Shown here: positions 1 to 5,950 of the stretch, piece after piece
Layout of the letters: every line of letters starts with the position of its first letter
How positions within the stretch are numbered: position 1 is the stretch's first letter
From: a virus
Virus record (IMG/VR): IMGVR_UViG_3300010354_000595
Span: 1-25,045 of that record
DNA length: 25,045 bases
Strand: one strand, 5' to 3'
Made by a program: the position numbers and the translations under genes
Notes under the pieces: generated by a model
What the model was told of the DNA's origin: nothing
Seen by the model: the letters and a program-made list of their open reading frames with translations, nothing else
The model's database searches: none

Positions 1-24
1 ATCAGGTTTAGTTCGGTCGTTCAT
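1..24 (-). CDS. Start of a further small gene (partial, runs off the window)
   Basis: An ATG at 24-22 overlaps the TGA stop of the preceding gene as ATGA, the coupling used throughout this region. The reading frame (MNDRTKPD) is open to the window edge. Only eight codons are visible, so nothing can be said about function. Confidence 0.4.
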
Positions 25-224
25 TCGTCAATCTCCATAATTTGAATAATAGATTTGATCTTTTCTAAGTTTTCTCGATGTTGTTCCACTATATCATACT
101 GCTCAGACAACCAATCCAAACTGTTGTCTTCGAAGTTAGTTTCTTCACGAATTTCAAGTGAAAGACCTTCTAGATCTGCTTCAACTTCTCGAATGTAGTG
201 ATTTAGAGTGTCAATTAGGGTCAT
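21..224 (-). CDS. Small acidic helical protein, unknown function (67 aa)
   Basis: I do not recognise this protein. It is acidic (Glu/Asp-rich), has no cysteine, and its heptad-like spacing of Leu/Ile suggests two helices or a short helical hairpin. The ATG at 224 lies just inside the end of the upstream gene (14-nt overlap), which fits translational coupling. The stop forms an ATGA overlap with a further gene at the window edge. It is the most distal gene seen in a small-gene operon running from about 2467 to the window edge. Confidence 0.7.
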   Translation of the reverse strand: MTLIDTLNHYIREVEADLEGLSLEIREETNFEDNSLDWLSEQYDIVEQHRENLEKIKSIIQIMEIDE

Positions 225-513
225 TTTTAGTTAGTGTGTAATAAACGGTTCTTCCTTCTCTGTAACTGTTTAGATTGCGTGGTGCAGATGTGAGAAAATC
301 ACATCGTATTTCAAACCACTTCCAGCGAAATGAGAATCCTGTGACTGAGCGACTACCGAAGCTAATCAGCAGCATTGGGAATATTTCTGTTGCTGGATAT
401 TCATCCCACTGAATACAAACATCCATCAATGCGAAGTTTGGATATGCTAAAAGTAGTTGGAAATACCATTCGTGTCCAAAGTCTTCGTAGTGTGCATAAT
501 CAAGGAGTTTCAT
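211..513 (-). CDS. Small conserved phage protein, paralogue of the 98-aa protein at 1696-1992
   Basis: A 100-aa protein of unknown function, rich in Trp, Phe and Tyr. The N-terminal part has the pattern D-F-G-H-E-W-Y-F-Q (about residues 11-19), then a hydrophobic strand, W-D-E-Y, F-P-M-L-L-I-S-F-G, and a Gly-Phe-Ser-Phe strand. The same order (D-W-G-N-D-W-Y-I-Q ... W-N-D-D ... W-P-Y-L-Q-I-N-S-G-G ... F-G) is seen in the protein encoded at 1696-1992, so I infer they are divergent paralogues. The pattern suggests a small beta-sheet domain. The ATG overlaps the stop of the 58-aa gene upstream as ATGA. Confidence 0.75.
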   Translation of the reverse strand: MKLLDYAHYEDFGHEWYFQLLLAYPNFALMDVCIQWDEYPATEIFPMLLISFGSRSVTGFSFRWKWFEIRCDFLTSAPRNLNSYREGRTVYYTLTKNDPN

Positions 514-686
514 CCATTTTCCTCAAAGTCGAACCATTCGTAAATACAATCCATGACATTACTACAGATGCTATCAATTATAGCACCCTCGGTAGGATTT
601 TCAACGTGTTTGTGAGCACGTCTGTATCCATACTGGACACCTTCTGTGATTGCCATCTCCAATACTTCACGAAACTTAGGTTTCAT
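510..686 (-). CDS. Small protein, unknown function (58 aa)
   Basis: A short gene that fills the gap between its neighbours. The frame runs from ATG at 686 to TGA at 510-512 and begins MKPKFREVLEMAITEG. It ends in an acidic, Trp-containing tail (YEWFDFEENG). Both ends form ATGA overlaps, with the stop of the upstream gene (683-685) and with the start of the downstream gene (513), which strongly supports its being real. It is probably helical. No family is recognised. Confidence 0.8.
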   Translation of the reverse strand: MKPKFREVLEMAITEGVQYGYRRAHKHVENPTEGAIIDSICSNVMDCIYEWFDFEENG

Positions 687-874
687 ACGTCAAGACCACT
701 CCTCTCTAAACTATCGTGCATTATATCACGGCAGAGTTGAAACTGCTGCCATTCTTGCTCAGTGAAATTATCACTAGCATATGGGATACCAACATTGCGA
801 GCACACATACGATTGACTGCTTCTTCCATCATAGGAGAGACACTAACAACACTAGCAATAAAGAAACTAAGCAT
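683..874 (-). CDS. Small protein with hydrophobic N-terminus, possibly exported (63 aa)
   Basis: Unknown function. I place the start at ATG 874 because GGAGG stands about 8-9 nt upstream of it and because a longer start (GTG at 910) would run deep into the upstream gene. From this start the protein begins MLSFFIASVVSVSP, a short hydrophobic segment without a strong positive N-terminus, followed by a polar domain of about 45 residues with two cysteines (C24, C48). This could be a weak signal peptide with a disulphide-capable mature part, or a small membrane-anchored protein. The stop overlaps the next start as ATGA. Confidence 0.7.
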   Translation of the reverse strand: MLSFFIASVVSVSPMMEEAVNRMCARNVGIPYASDNFTEQEWQQFQLCRDIMHDSLERSGLDV

Positions 875-1088
875 GATCGACCACCTCCCAGTGTGCATCA
901 GATTTGTCACCGAAACGATTTGTGCCAGTCCTAGTGCTTACCCAGAAAAAGTATTTGCGATTCTCAGCAGCAAGGAACAACTCACCACCAGTATCCTGTT
1001 CTACAATACAAACAGGATTTCCATCCATAGAATTAGCAAGACGATTCTTTGCTTTACTACTCTTTGGTTTGACTGTTACTTTTCTCAT
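867..1088 (-). CDS. Small conserved phage protein, unknown function (73 aa)
   Basis: A 73-aa protein with a basic N-terminal tail (RKVTVKPKSSKAKNR, residues 2-16) followed by a probable small beta-domain (VCIVEQDTGGELFLAAENRKYFFWVSTR) and a Trp near the C-terminus. The basic tail could bind nucleic acid, but that is inference. The ATG at 1088 overlaps the upstream TGA as ATGA. The stop at 867-869 lies just beyond the downstream start at 874. The gene's 3' end also carries the GGAGG ribosome binding site of that next gene. Confidence 0.75.
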   Translation of the reverse strand: MRKVTVKPKSSKAKNRLANSMDGNPVCIVEQDTGGELFLAAENRKYFFWVSTRTGTNRFGDKSDAHWEVVDHA

Positions 1089-1354
1089 CGTCTATCACAA
1101 GGAACAAACTCAGTCTCATACCAACGTCGCACATATCCGTCTCTGTAGTTCCATCTATTGATATAGTATCCAGGAACATATTCCTCACGAACTACTCTTA
1201 CTCTACAGTAATCTACTGGGCGACGATATACCCTAGGTGGTTCTGGATAAACATACACTGGTTCGGTGAATGGTTCCCAAAACTCTTTCCAAGTAATTGC
1301 ATGTGCAGGTAGTGGTAGAAATAGGGCACCTAGGAGCAGTAGGGAGCGTTTCAT
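1085..1354 (-). CDS. Exported Tyr/Arg/Pro-rich small protein (89 aa)
   Basis: The N-terminus MKRSLLLLGALFLPLPAHA is a textbook Sec signal peptide: two basic residues, a Leu-rich core and an A-H-A cleavage site near residue 19. The predicted mature protein of about 70 residues is rich in Tyr, Arg, Pro and Val (for example VYVYPEPPRVYRRPVDY) and has two cysteines (C50 and C86). Phages rarely encode exported small proteins without a purpose in the periplasm or cell envelope; candidate roles are envelope modification, superinfection exclusion or lysis support, but none is shown by the sequence. It is coupled by ATGA to the next gene. Confidence 0.8.
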   Translation of the reverse strand: MKRSLLLLGALFLPLPAHAITWKEFWEPFTEPVYVYPEPPRVYRRPVDYCRVRVVREEYVPGYYINRWNYRDGYVRRWYETEFVPCDRR

Positions 1355-1376
1355 GGCGTTTGTTTTTACCTATGTA

Positions 1377-1721
1377 TTATAGCACATCAGAATCGGTCTC
1401 ATCGTCTCCTAGGACACTTTCAAGATCGTCCAGCATATCTAGAGTGACTGGGATCAGTTTCTCTTCGCCACGATCAATCTTATCACACAATTCCATCAAG
1501 TATTCTAGAAACTCTTTTGGATAAGTCTCATCAAGATTGATGGAAGTCCAGAACCATTGATAACATTCTTCATAAGGATCATCATCTTTCAATAGAGCAT
1601 AGTTCTCATAGTTTCCACTGATGAGATCTCTCCACATCTTGAAGTTGTTCCAGATCTCTCTCCATCCAGTCTGGAAACAATGCCCAAAGTAATACTCAAA
1701 CCAGTTCAGTTTGTTCTTCAT
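1377..1721 (-). CDS. Acidic aromatic-rich phage protein, unknown function (114 aa)
   Basis: A 114-aa protein not recognised by family. The N-terminal half is rich in Trp, Tyr and Phe (WFEYYFGHCFQTGWREIWNN); the C-terminal third is strongly acidic (DMLDDLESVLGDDETDSD). It is probably all-helical. The ATG at 1721 is preceded by GAGGA at a suitable distance, and the gene overlaps the end of the upstream gene by 26 nt. It lies next to one member of a paralogous pair (1696-1992). Confidence 0.75.
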   Translation of the reverse strand: MKNKLNWFEYYFGHCFQTGWREIWNNFKMWRDLISGNYENYALLKDDDPYEECYQWFWTSINLDETYPKEFLEYLMELCDKIDRGEEKLIPVTLDMLDDLESVLGDDETDSDVL

Positions 1722-1992
1722 CTACTTTCCTCAAGTGTTCCCAGGTCCAGGTCCTACTCCAAATATCAATATCAAATCCAAACTTATACACCCACAAGAT
1801 CAGACCAAACAATGTACCACCACCAGAATTGATCTGTAGATATGGCCAACAGGCATCATCATTCCACGACAATGATATCTGCAGTAATGATTTCTTTCTA
1901 AATGGTCTAGGGAAATGTCTTCCAGTATTGATGATCTGGATATACCAGTCATTACCCCAATCTTGTCTATGTCTAAATTGAAATAATGTCAT
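1696..1992 (-). CDS. Small conserved phage protein, paralogue of the 100-aa protein at 211-513
   Basis: A 98-aa protein of unknown function. It shows D-W-G-N-D-W-Y-I-Q near residues 11-19, then a strand with Ser-Trp-Asn-Asp-Asp, W-P-Y-L-Q-I-N-S-G-G and F-G-L-I-L-W. These match in order the motifs of the protein at 211-513, although overall identity is low. The C-terminus has a Trp-rich stretch (SRTWTWEHLRKV). The start ATG forms an ATGA overlap with the stop of the Cys-rich gene upstream, so it belongs to the same coupled operon. Confidence 0.75.
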   Translation of the reverse strand: MTLFQFRHRQDWGNDWYIQIINTGRHFPRPFRKKSLLQISLSWNDDACWPYLQINSGGGTLFGLILWVYKFGFDIDIWSRTWTWEHLRKVDEEQTELV

Positions 1993-2210
1993 GGATTTTG
2001 TTGAGAGAGTTTACGAATGCCAGTGATAAAATAACCAAAGTCCCGTGCTTCTGTGATAGGTTTGATTTGCTCACACACATCACATTTTGACTCATAAACA
2101 GAAGAACAACCTACAGAATAAACACCATACTTTTTACCGCAATCAAAACATGTTTTGTAGGCATTCTTCAGTTTGTCAATCAGTTCTTGGTTTGGGTTTG
2201 TTGCACTCAT
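1989..2210 (-). CDS. Small Cys-rich, probably zinc-binding protein (73 aa)
   Basis: A 73-aa protein with C-F-D-C at residues 21-24, a lone Cys at 35, and C-D-V-C at 43-46: two CxxC knuckles about 20 residues apart, the usual spacing of a small zinc ribbon. After the second knuckle comes QIKPITEARDFGYFITGI, which resembles the sequence after the first CxxC of the overlapping upstream gene (QSKPLDSDHYQVVRYFRTGF), so the two may share ancestry. Zinc ribbons of this size often mediate nucleic-acid or protein contacts; the actual role is unknown. The start overlaps the upstream gene by 35 nt. Confidence 0.75.
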   Translation of the reverse strand: MSATNPNQELIDKLKNAYKTCFDCGKKYGVYSVGCSSVYESKCDVCEQIKPITEARDFGYFITGIRKLSQQNP

Positions 2211-2346
2211 TGCAGTAATAGGAGAATCCAGTACGAAAGTATCTTACCACCTGGTAGTGATCGCTGTCAAGGGGTTTACTCTGTGAGCATTTGCTGCACT
2301 GTCTTGTTGTGCTTTTTCCGAACTCGTTTGAGGTCTTTGAGTTCAT
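2176..2346 (-). CDS. Small Cys-rich, probably zinc-binding protein in an overlapping frame (56 aa)
   Basis: The frame from ATG 2346 encodes 56 residues with C-S-K-C near residues 17-20 and C-N-E-C near 45-48, the spacing of a zinc ribbon, separated by an aromatic strand (YQVVRYFRTGFSYYC). It overlaps the end of the 63-aa gene upstream by 71 nt and the start of the 73-aa Cys-rich gene by 35 nt. No other ATG, GTG or TTG would keep the first CxxC, so a long out-of-frame overlap is required. The frame is open further upstream but that part is antibiased shadow sequence. The two intact Cys pairs argue for a real gene. Confidence 0.6.
   Translation of the reverse strand: MNSKTSNEFGKSTTRQCSKCSQSKPLDSDHYQVVRYFRTGFSYYCNECNKPKPRTD
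2241..2270 (-). promoter_or_regulatory. Candidate sigma70-type promoter
   Basis: On the minus strand a perfect TTGACA (2265-2270) is followed after 18 nt by TAAGAT (2241-2246, four of six to consensus). It would start transcription near 2233, just ahead of the Cys-rich gene starting at 2210. The sequence around the -35 box, CCCCTTGACA, is the same as at the promoter at 23370-23398. It lies within overlapping coding sequence. Confidence 0.4.
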
Positions 2347-2467
2347 CTTTGATTCTCTTATAAGCAGTTTCCGAATCAATCTTGTCACCAAGTTCGAGGG
2401 CGATGATAATATCAACTCGTGTGCCAAAGTGGGCAAGTGCTTTTTCAAAGTCGTCAAGGTCATACAT
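2276..2467 (-). CDS. Small charged helical protein (63 aa)
   Basis: A 63-aa protein starting MYDLDDFEKALAHFG. It is acidic at the N-terminus and strongly basic towards the C-terminus (KDLKRVRKKHNK), with heptad-like hydrophobic spacing, so probably a helical hairpin or short coiled coil. The ATG at 2467 follows 2 nt after the stop of the oxygenase-like gene. Its 3' end overlaps the Cys-rich 56-aa frame by 71 nt. Function unknown. Confidence 0.7.
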   Translation of the reverse strand: MYDLDDFEKALAHFGTRVDIIIALELGDKIDSETAYKRIKDELKDLKRVRKKHNKTVQQMLTE

Positions 2468-2469
2468 GA

Positions 2470-3123
2470 TTAGATCTCCACTAGTTTAGCAAGATGTTCT
2501 GGTTCTAGAGCGGTCTCTGTTAGCAAATCAATACCCAATGTTACCCTCGGTACTGGATTCATGTGCATTGTTGTCCAATGAATTAGATATTCTGGAAACA
2601 TAGTGATCCATCCAGGTTTGTTATCAAATGAAATACTATCTAAACCATATGGATTCTGATAAACCGTTTGAGTATCCCATGCTTGCAACGTCAGATTTGC
2701 TGATAGAAAACTATATTCATCACAAGCATGTTGATGAGGTTTCATTGCTTGACGTGATCTGAGAACATTTGCCCACATCTTTGCATATACTTTTTCATTG
2801 AGATCTGGACACATTTTATCAACGCCCTCACGAAGTTTCTGCTTGATTTTTTCACAAACTGGGTGATCCCACTGTAGTGCATTATATGCTTGAAACTTTG
2901 CAGTTAGGGAATATTCTCCAAGTCCAGTTCCACCATCATCTTTATACTGAGGATTCTGTGCAATAAAATCACCCTCCAATGAAAGAATGTGTGCTGTAAG
3001 ATCCTTACTTTCTTCTACAGTGAGGATCTCTTCATTCCATACTTTGATGGAATAACTAATTGCAAACGGAGTCAATGGGTCATTTTCCTGATGAAAGACC
3101 GTATAAATGTTGTCATTCTGCAT
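2470..3123 (-). CDS. 2OG-Fe(II) oxygenase-like protein
   Basis: A 217-aa protein of the type found in cyanophage 2-oxoglutarate/Fe(II)-dependent oxygenase clusters. A double-stranded beta-helix pattern is suggested by H-Q-H (H130, H132), a strand (FLSANLTLQAW), then G-W-I-T-M-F-P-E-Y-L-I-H (H182) and R-V-T-L-G (R193). These match the HxH...H...R metal and cosubstrate residues of TIGR02466-type proteins. The substrate is unknown; such enzymes hydroxylate proteins, nucleic acids or small molecules. I use ATG 3123; a GTG at 3132 is possible. It is the last and most divergent of four such genes, and a perfect sigma70 consensus lies about 110 nt upstream inside the preceding gene. Confidence 0.7.
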   Translation of the reverse strand: MQNDNIYTVFHQENDPLTPFAISYSIKVWNEEILTVEESKDLTAHILSLEGDFIAQNPQYKDDGGTGLGEYSLTAKFQAYNALQWDHPVCEKIKQKLREGVDKMCPDLNEKVYAKMWANVLRSRQAMKPHQHACDEYSFLSANLTLQAWDTQTVYQNPYGLDSISFDNKPGWITMFPEYLIHWTTMHMNPVPRVTLGIDLLTETALEPEHLAKLVEI

Positions 3124-3829
3124 TTGGAACACGCATCCCCATCCCGACTAATGAATATCTATGCTCGTCCAAGAATGATTCTTCTGGAATAAACGGTGAA
3201 TGGAAGTATCCACCATCATAGATTAGGCAACTATTATATTCAATTGGAGCAACTGTGTCAAGTTTCCAATCTTCATTACCACGAAAGTTCTCCCATGGTA
3301 CAACTATGTTTTCTCCTTCAGAGAAGAGTTCTTCATACTCTTCTAGTGACAACTCAGTAACATATTTTTTATCCCTCCACTTCCAAAATGCTGTTCCACC
3401 AATTCCATGGGACATCCATAGATTGAATACAAAATTGATTACATTCAATCCACCTTCAGGATCAGTAAATACGTCAGCATGAGGAAGATGAGATCCATTT
3501 AGCATAGGCATATCTCCAGTAAAAATATTATTGAATACTCTAACTGGCATAAAGTCTACATCTTCACGAATTCTTTCAACAATAGTTGCTGCTGCCCAGG
3601 GTGGAACTTCTTGACGCCATCCAGGAGCAAATCCACCAGTTTTTCTCCATTGTGTAGAGATGACAGGAAATTGTTCCATAATCTCTACAAACAAATCTGG
3701 TTCTTTCAAAAAGTCTCTGTACATTTTGAAAGAATTCATTCCATCAATATTCACATCAACCAGTTGGGTGTCTGGGTTGATCTGAACTGCTTTCAGGAAT
3801 TTCTCTTCATCAATCCAATTTAGTGTCAT
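3113..3829 (-). CDS. DUF6445-like putative Fe(II)/2OG-type oxygenase
   Basis: A 238-aa protein with residues typical of the 2OG-Fe(II) fold: H-A-D (H117, D119), a strand NFVFNLW, the substrate-side motif GGTAFWKWR (144-152), a distal H in Y-F-H-S-P-F (H210), and R224 in H-R-Y-S-L-V-G. The combination of a GGTAFW-type motif and Y-D-G-x-Y-F-H resembles the DUF6445 family, known to me as 2OG-oxygenase-like and present in marine phages and bacteria. Unlike its three neighbours it has HxD rather than HxH. It overlaps the upstream oxygenase gene by 20 nt and the downstream one by 11 nt, so the genes are surely co-translated. The substrate is unknown. Confidence 0.75.
   Translation of the reverse strand: MTLNWIDEEKFLKAVQINPDTQLVDVNIDGMNSFKMYRDFLKEPDLFVEIMEQFPVISTQWRKTGGFAPGWRQEVPPWAAATIVERIREDVDFMPVRVFNNIFTGDMPMLNGSHLPHADVFTDPEGGLNVINFVFNLWMSHGIGGTAFWKWRDKKYVTELSLEEYEELFSEGENIVVPWENFRGNEDWKLDTVAPIEYNSCLIYDGGYFHSPFIPEESFLDEHRYSLVGMGMRVPNAE
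3233..3261 (-). promoter_or_regulatory. Perfect sigma70 consensus inside an oxygenase gene
   Basis: The minus strand reads TTGACA (3256-3261), 17 nt, TATAAT (3233-3238): all 12 consensus bases at the optimal spacing. It lies inside the DUF6445-like gene, where it encodes part of LDTVAPIEYNS. Initiation near 3226 would place it about 100 nt ahead of the next oxygenase gene and the small-gene operon. Confidence 0.5.
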
Positions 3830-4490
3830 GTCTAGTTACCTTGAATGAGTATGATCCTCTGGTTTCAAATACTTCTGGAAGAACATTGAATGAGATGCTA
3901 ATCCTATTATCTGCATAGTTTTCTTCATACCCATGCACTAGATTAGATTCCCATAGCAATAGATCTCCTTCATCATGATCTATAATAGCACCACCAGAGT
4001 TATATTTTGTTTGTTTCAGTTCTGGAATTTCGATGTATGGTTTACACGATGCCCCAGGAATTGCATCTCTACTTTGAAATGCTAGATGTGGATGCTTTCC
4101 ACGAATAAAGTTTACAAAGTAAGTTCCAGAAATATACGAATTGCTATGAACATGCATAAACTGATATCCACCAGTATCACACTTGTTCAACCAACAATCT
4201 GTGATGATTACACTATCACATTTATAACCAAGAATGTCATTGATATAATCTAATGAACACTGTTTGATCCATTCTTCAAACTTATCAAACAATCCAGTAG
4301 AAAATAGATTTTGTCCACTTTTGTTGAAGTAATGTTCTAGTTCAATCGATGATTTATTAGTCTTTTTGTGAACATCATCATTGTATTGGTTTAGAACATC
4401 AAAACATTTTTGTTTGACATCATCAATACCATTTTGAGGCATTTTATATTTCCCAATGGCAGTGGGAAATACTTCCATAATATCTTTCAT
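3810..4490 (-). CDS. 2OG-Fe(II) oxygenase family protein (TIGR02466-like)
   Basis: A 226-aa putative 2-oxoglutarate/Fe(II)-dependent oxygenase. The metal motif H-V-H (H113, H115) is followed by SNSYISGTYFV, the characteristic S-G-x-Y-Y strand of this family. Near the C-terminus come GDLLLWESNLVHGYEEN (distal H186) and N-R-I-S-I-S-F-N (R196 for the 2OG carboxylate). The N-terminus MKDIMEVFPTAIG matches the family's usual 'lFptPig' opening. The substrate is unknown. Its ATG at 4490 overlaps the upstream stop (TAATG), and its end overlaps the next oxygenase gene by 20 nt. It shares its order of motifs with the gene at 4490-5161, so the two are likely paralogues. Confidence 0.85.
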   Translation of the reverse strand: MKDIMEVFPTAIGKYKMPQNGIDDVKQKCFDVLNQYNDDVHKKTNKSSIELEHYFNKSGQNLFSTGLFDKFEEWIKQCSLDYINDILGYKCDSVIITDCWLNKCDTGGYQFMHVHSNSYISGTYFVNFIRGKHPHLAFQSRDAIPGASCKPYIEIPELKQTKYNSGGAIIDHDEGDLLLWESNLVHGYEENYADNRISISFNVLPEVFETRGSYSFKVTRHDTKLD

Positions 4491-5161
4491 TAGAAATTCA
4501 AGCGATTGAGAGAATGGTCATTACCCAATTCACCTTTCATCCAGAAATTGAACGAAACACTAAATCTTGGGTCTGTAATATTCCTATTAGGTATTGTACC
4601 ATGTTCTAACCAGGATGGGAAGATCAATAGAGTACCTTTCTTTGGTCTAACGATAACTTCGCCCAGATTGAGTTCATTAGATGCAGATACTTTTGGCATC
4701 ACAAAGTGTCTTTTTACTGGATCCACAAACTTGAGGCAACCACCATTATCGGTGTGATCGATCTCTACATCATCAGGATACCACACTCCAGAGAAAAATG
4801 AATTGCTATGAGAATGTAGTTGAATTGATGCGTTTTTACCTAGAGAGTTTGCCCACATACAAACGATATATGGGTCAATATCTGTGTATCCATAGCACTT
4901 CCAGACACTGCGAACAGCAACTAGTAACTTCGCGCACAGTTTACTATACAGAGGATGTTTATCTAAAGTATCCTCTGTATAGAAATTCATGTGGGCAAGT
5001 TCAGGAATAATTTCTCTTGTATCCCATCTAGATCTCAGATCAGAAATGATATCATCCTGATTATCTACAAAGCATGGAAATTCAAATAGACAAGATGGAA
5101 AAATCTTGTGTACATGTGGTTCCATAGGTGCATTGGGACCATCATAATAAAAGTAACTCAT
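4490..5161 (-). CDS. 2OG-Fe(II) oxygenase family protein (TIGR02466-like)
   Basis: A 223-aa putative 2-oxoglutarate/Fe(II)-dependent oxygenase. Visible motifs are H-S-H (H116, H118) followed by SNSFFSGVWYPDD, then GGCLKFVDP, KKGTLLIFPSWLEHG (distal H187) and R-F-S-V-S-F-N (R199). This order is the hallmark of the TIGR02466-type family, common in marine T4-like cyanophages. The substrate is unknown. The ATG at 5161 forms an ATGA overlap with the coiled-coil gene upstream, so expression is probably tied to the late fibre region. The coding sequence contains a perfect 13-bp inverted repeat (4944-4982). Confidence 0.85.
   Translation of the reverse strand: MSYFYYDGPNAPMEPHVHKIFPSCLFEFPCFVDNQDDIISDLRSRWDTREIIPELAHMNFYTEDTLDKHPLYSKLCAKLLVAVRSVWKCYGYTDIDPYIVCMWANSLGKNASIQLHSHSNSFFSGVWYPDDVEIDHTDNGGCLKFVDPVKRHFVMPKVSASNELNLGEVIVRPKKGTLLIFPSWLEHGTIPNRNITDPRFSVSFNFWMKGELGNDHSLNRLNF
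4944..4982. repeat. Perfect 13-bp inverted repeat (hairpin) inside an oxygenase gene
   Basis: CTATACAGAGGAT (4944-4956) and its exact reverse complement ATCCTCTGTATAG (4970-4982) are separated by 13 nt. The transcript would form a stable hairpin within codons for FYTEDTLDKHPLYS. No run of T follows, so it is not a typical terminator. Confidence 0.85.
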
Positions 5162-5922
5162 TCTTCTTCAGAACTACCCTCTAGCATAGCAGTAATAGGA
5201 TTGTCTCCACCGCTAAACATCTCATGCAGTGGTACATTTAGTGTCTCTTCAATTCCATCCCACGTTGGCAGACGGAAATTATTAGGATCTCTCAGTAGTT
5301 TATTTGCAGCAGGAGCAAGTGCTCTCTCAATCTTTTGTAGTTGAGCACCAAGTAGATTGCTATATTGGAATCCAACAGACAATGCTTTGAGTTGGTCTTC
5401 TTCAGGCATCATTGAGATGGAATCTAGATTACCAACACTAATACGTCCAAAGGACATGATGTCAAGTGCTGCCTGTTTACCCATACGAGCAATCCAATAC
5501 TTACGCTCTTCTTCTTCATCATCATTCCAATATCGCAGGAGATCTTCTTCAGTCTCACATGCCTCTTGAACTTGTTGAATGAAATGGTCAGATTCTTTCA
5601 GCTGACGCTTATACTTACGCTCAGCAATTTCAATGTCAATAACTTTATCTTTATGATCGATTTCTAGAAGTTCACGCTCATACTCATCAGTACATTCTTC
5701 AAGTCTCTTTTCAATATATTTCTGATGAACTTTTTCACGTTCAATTTCAAACTCAATCTTCTTGAGAGAGTGAGTTCTATTCTCAAGTTCTAGCAATGCT
5801 TGACGAACTTGACGATATTTAGTTACATGACTGTGACCAACAAAGACCTCATTTTGATACTTTGTCTGACCACTTGCATATTTGACAGAGTAATCAAGAA
5901 TCTGTTCCTTCGATAGTGTCAT
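5158..5922 (-). CDS. Conserved cyanophage protein with central coiled coil (254 aa)
   Basis: Residues about 35-125 are almost wholly charged and helical (for example LKKIEFEIEREKVHQKYIEKRLEE in heptad spacing), a long coiled coil. The C-terminal part (about 130-254) is more mixed, with RYWNDDEEEERKYWIARMGKQ and a final acidic tail. No enzymatic motif is seen. Its position between fibre genes and the oxygenase cluster, and its coiled coil, suggest a virion-associated or fibre-assembly role, but this is inference. The start ATG at 5922 has a TATAAT about 10 nt upstream but no convincing -35 box. The stop overlaps the next start as ATGA. Confidence 0.75.
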   Translation of the reverse strand: MTLSKEQILDYSVKYASGQTKYQNEVFVGHSHVTKYRQVRQALLELENRTHSLKKIEFEIEREKVHQKYIEKRLEECTDEYERELLEIDHKDKVIDIEIAERKYKRQLKESDHFIQQVQEACETEEDLLRYWNDDEEEERKYWIARMGKQAALDIMSFGRISVGNLDSISMMPEEDQLKALSVGFQYSNLLGAQLQKIERALAPAANKLLRDPNNFRLPTWDGIEETLNVPLHEMFSGGDNPITAMLEGSSEEE

Positions 5923-5950
5923 AGTAAATCATTATACTGTATTATGTAGA

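Noticed and set aside
375-1161. Several plus-strand frames of 70-130 codons opposite the small genes
   Set aside because: They are antisense to genes with ribosome sites and ATGA overlaps, and their translations have low-quality composition with no motif.
1376-1381. TATAAT on the minus strand ahead of the exported 89-aa protein gene, and another at 5931-5936 ahead of the coiled-coil gene
   Set aside because: Neither has a recognisable -35 box at a proper distance, so they are not called as promoters.
2347-2463. Upstream extension of the 56-aa Cys-rich frame to 95 residues
   Set aside because: The extra 39 residues lie wholly within the 63-aa gene and look like shadow sequence; the 56-aa form keeps all Cys motifs.
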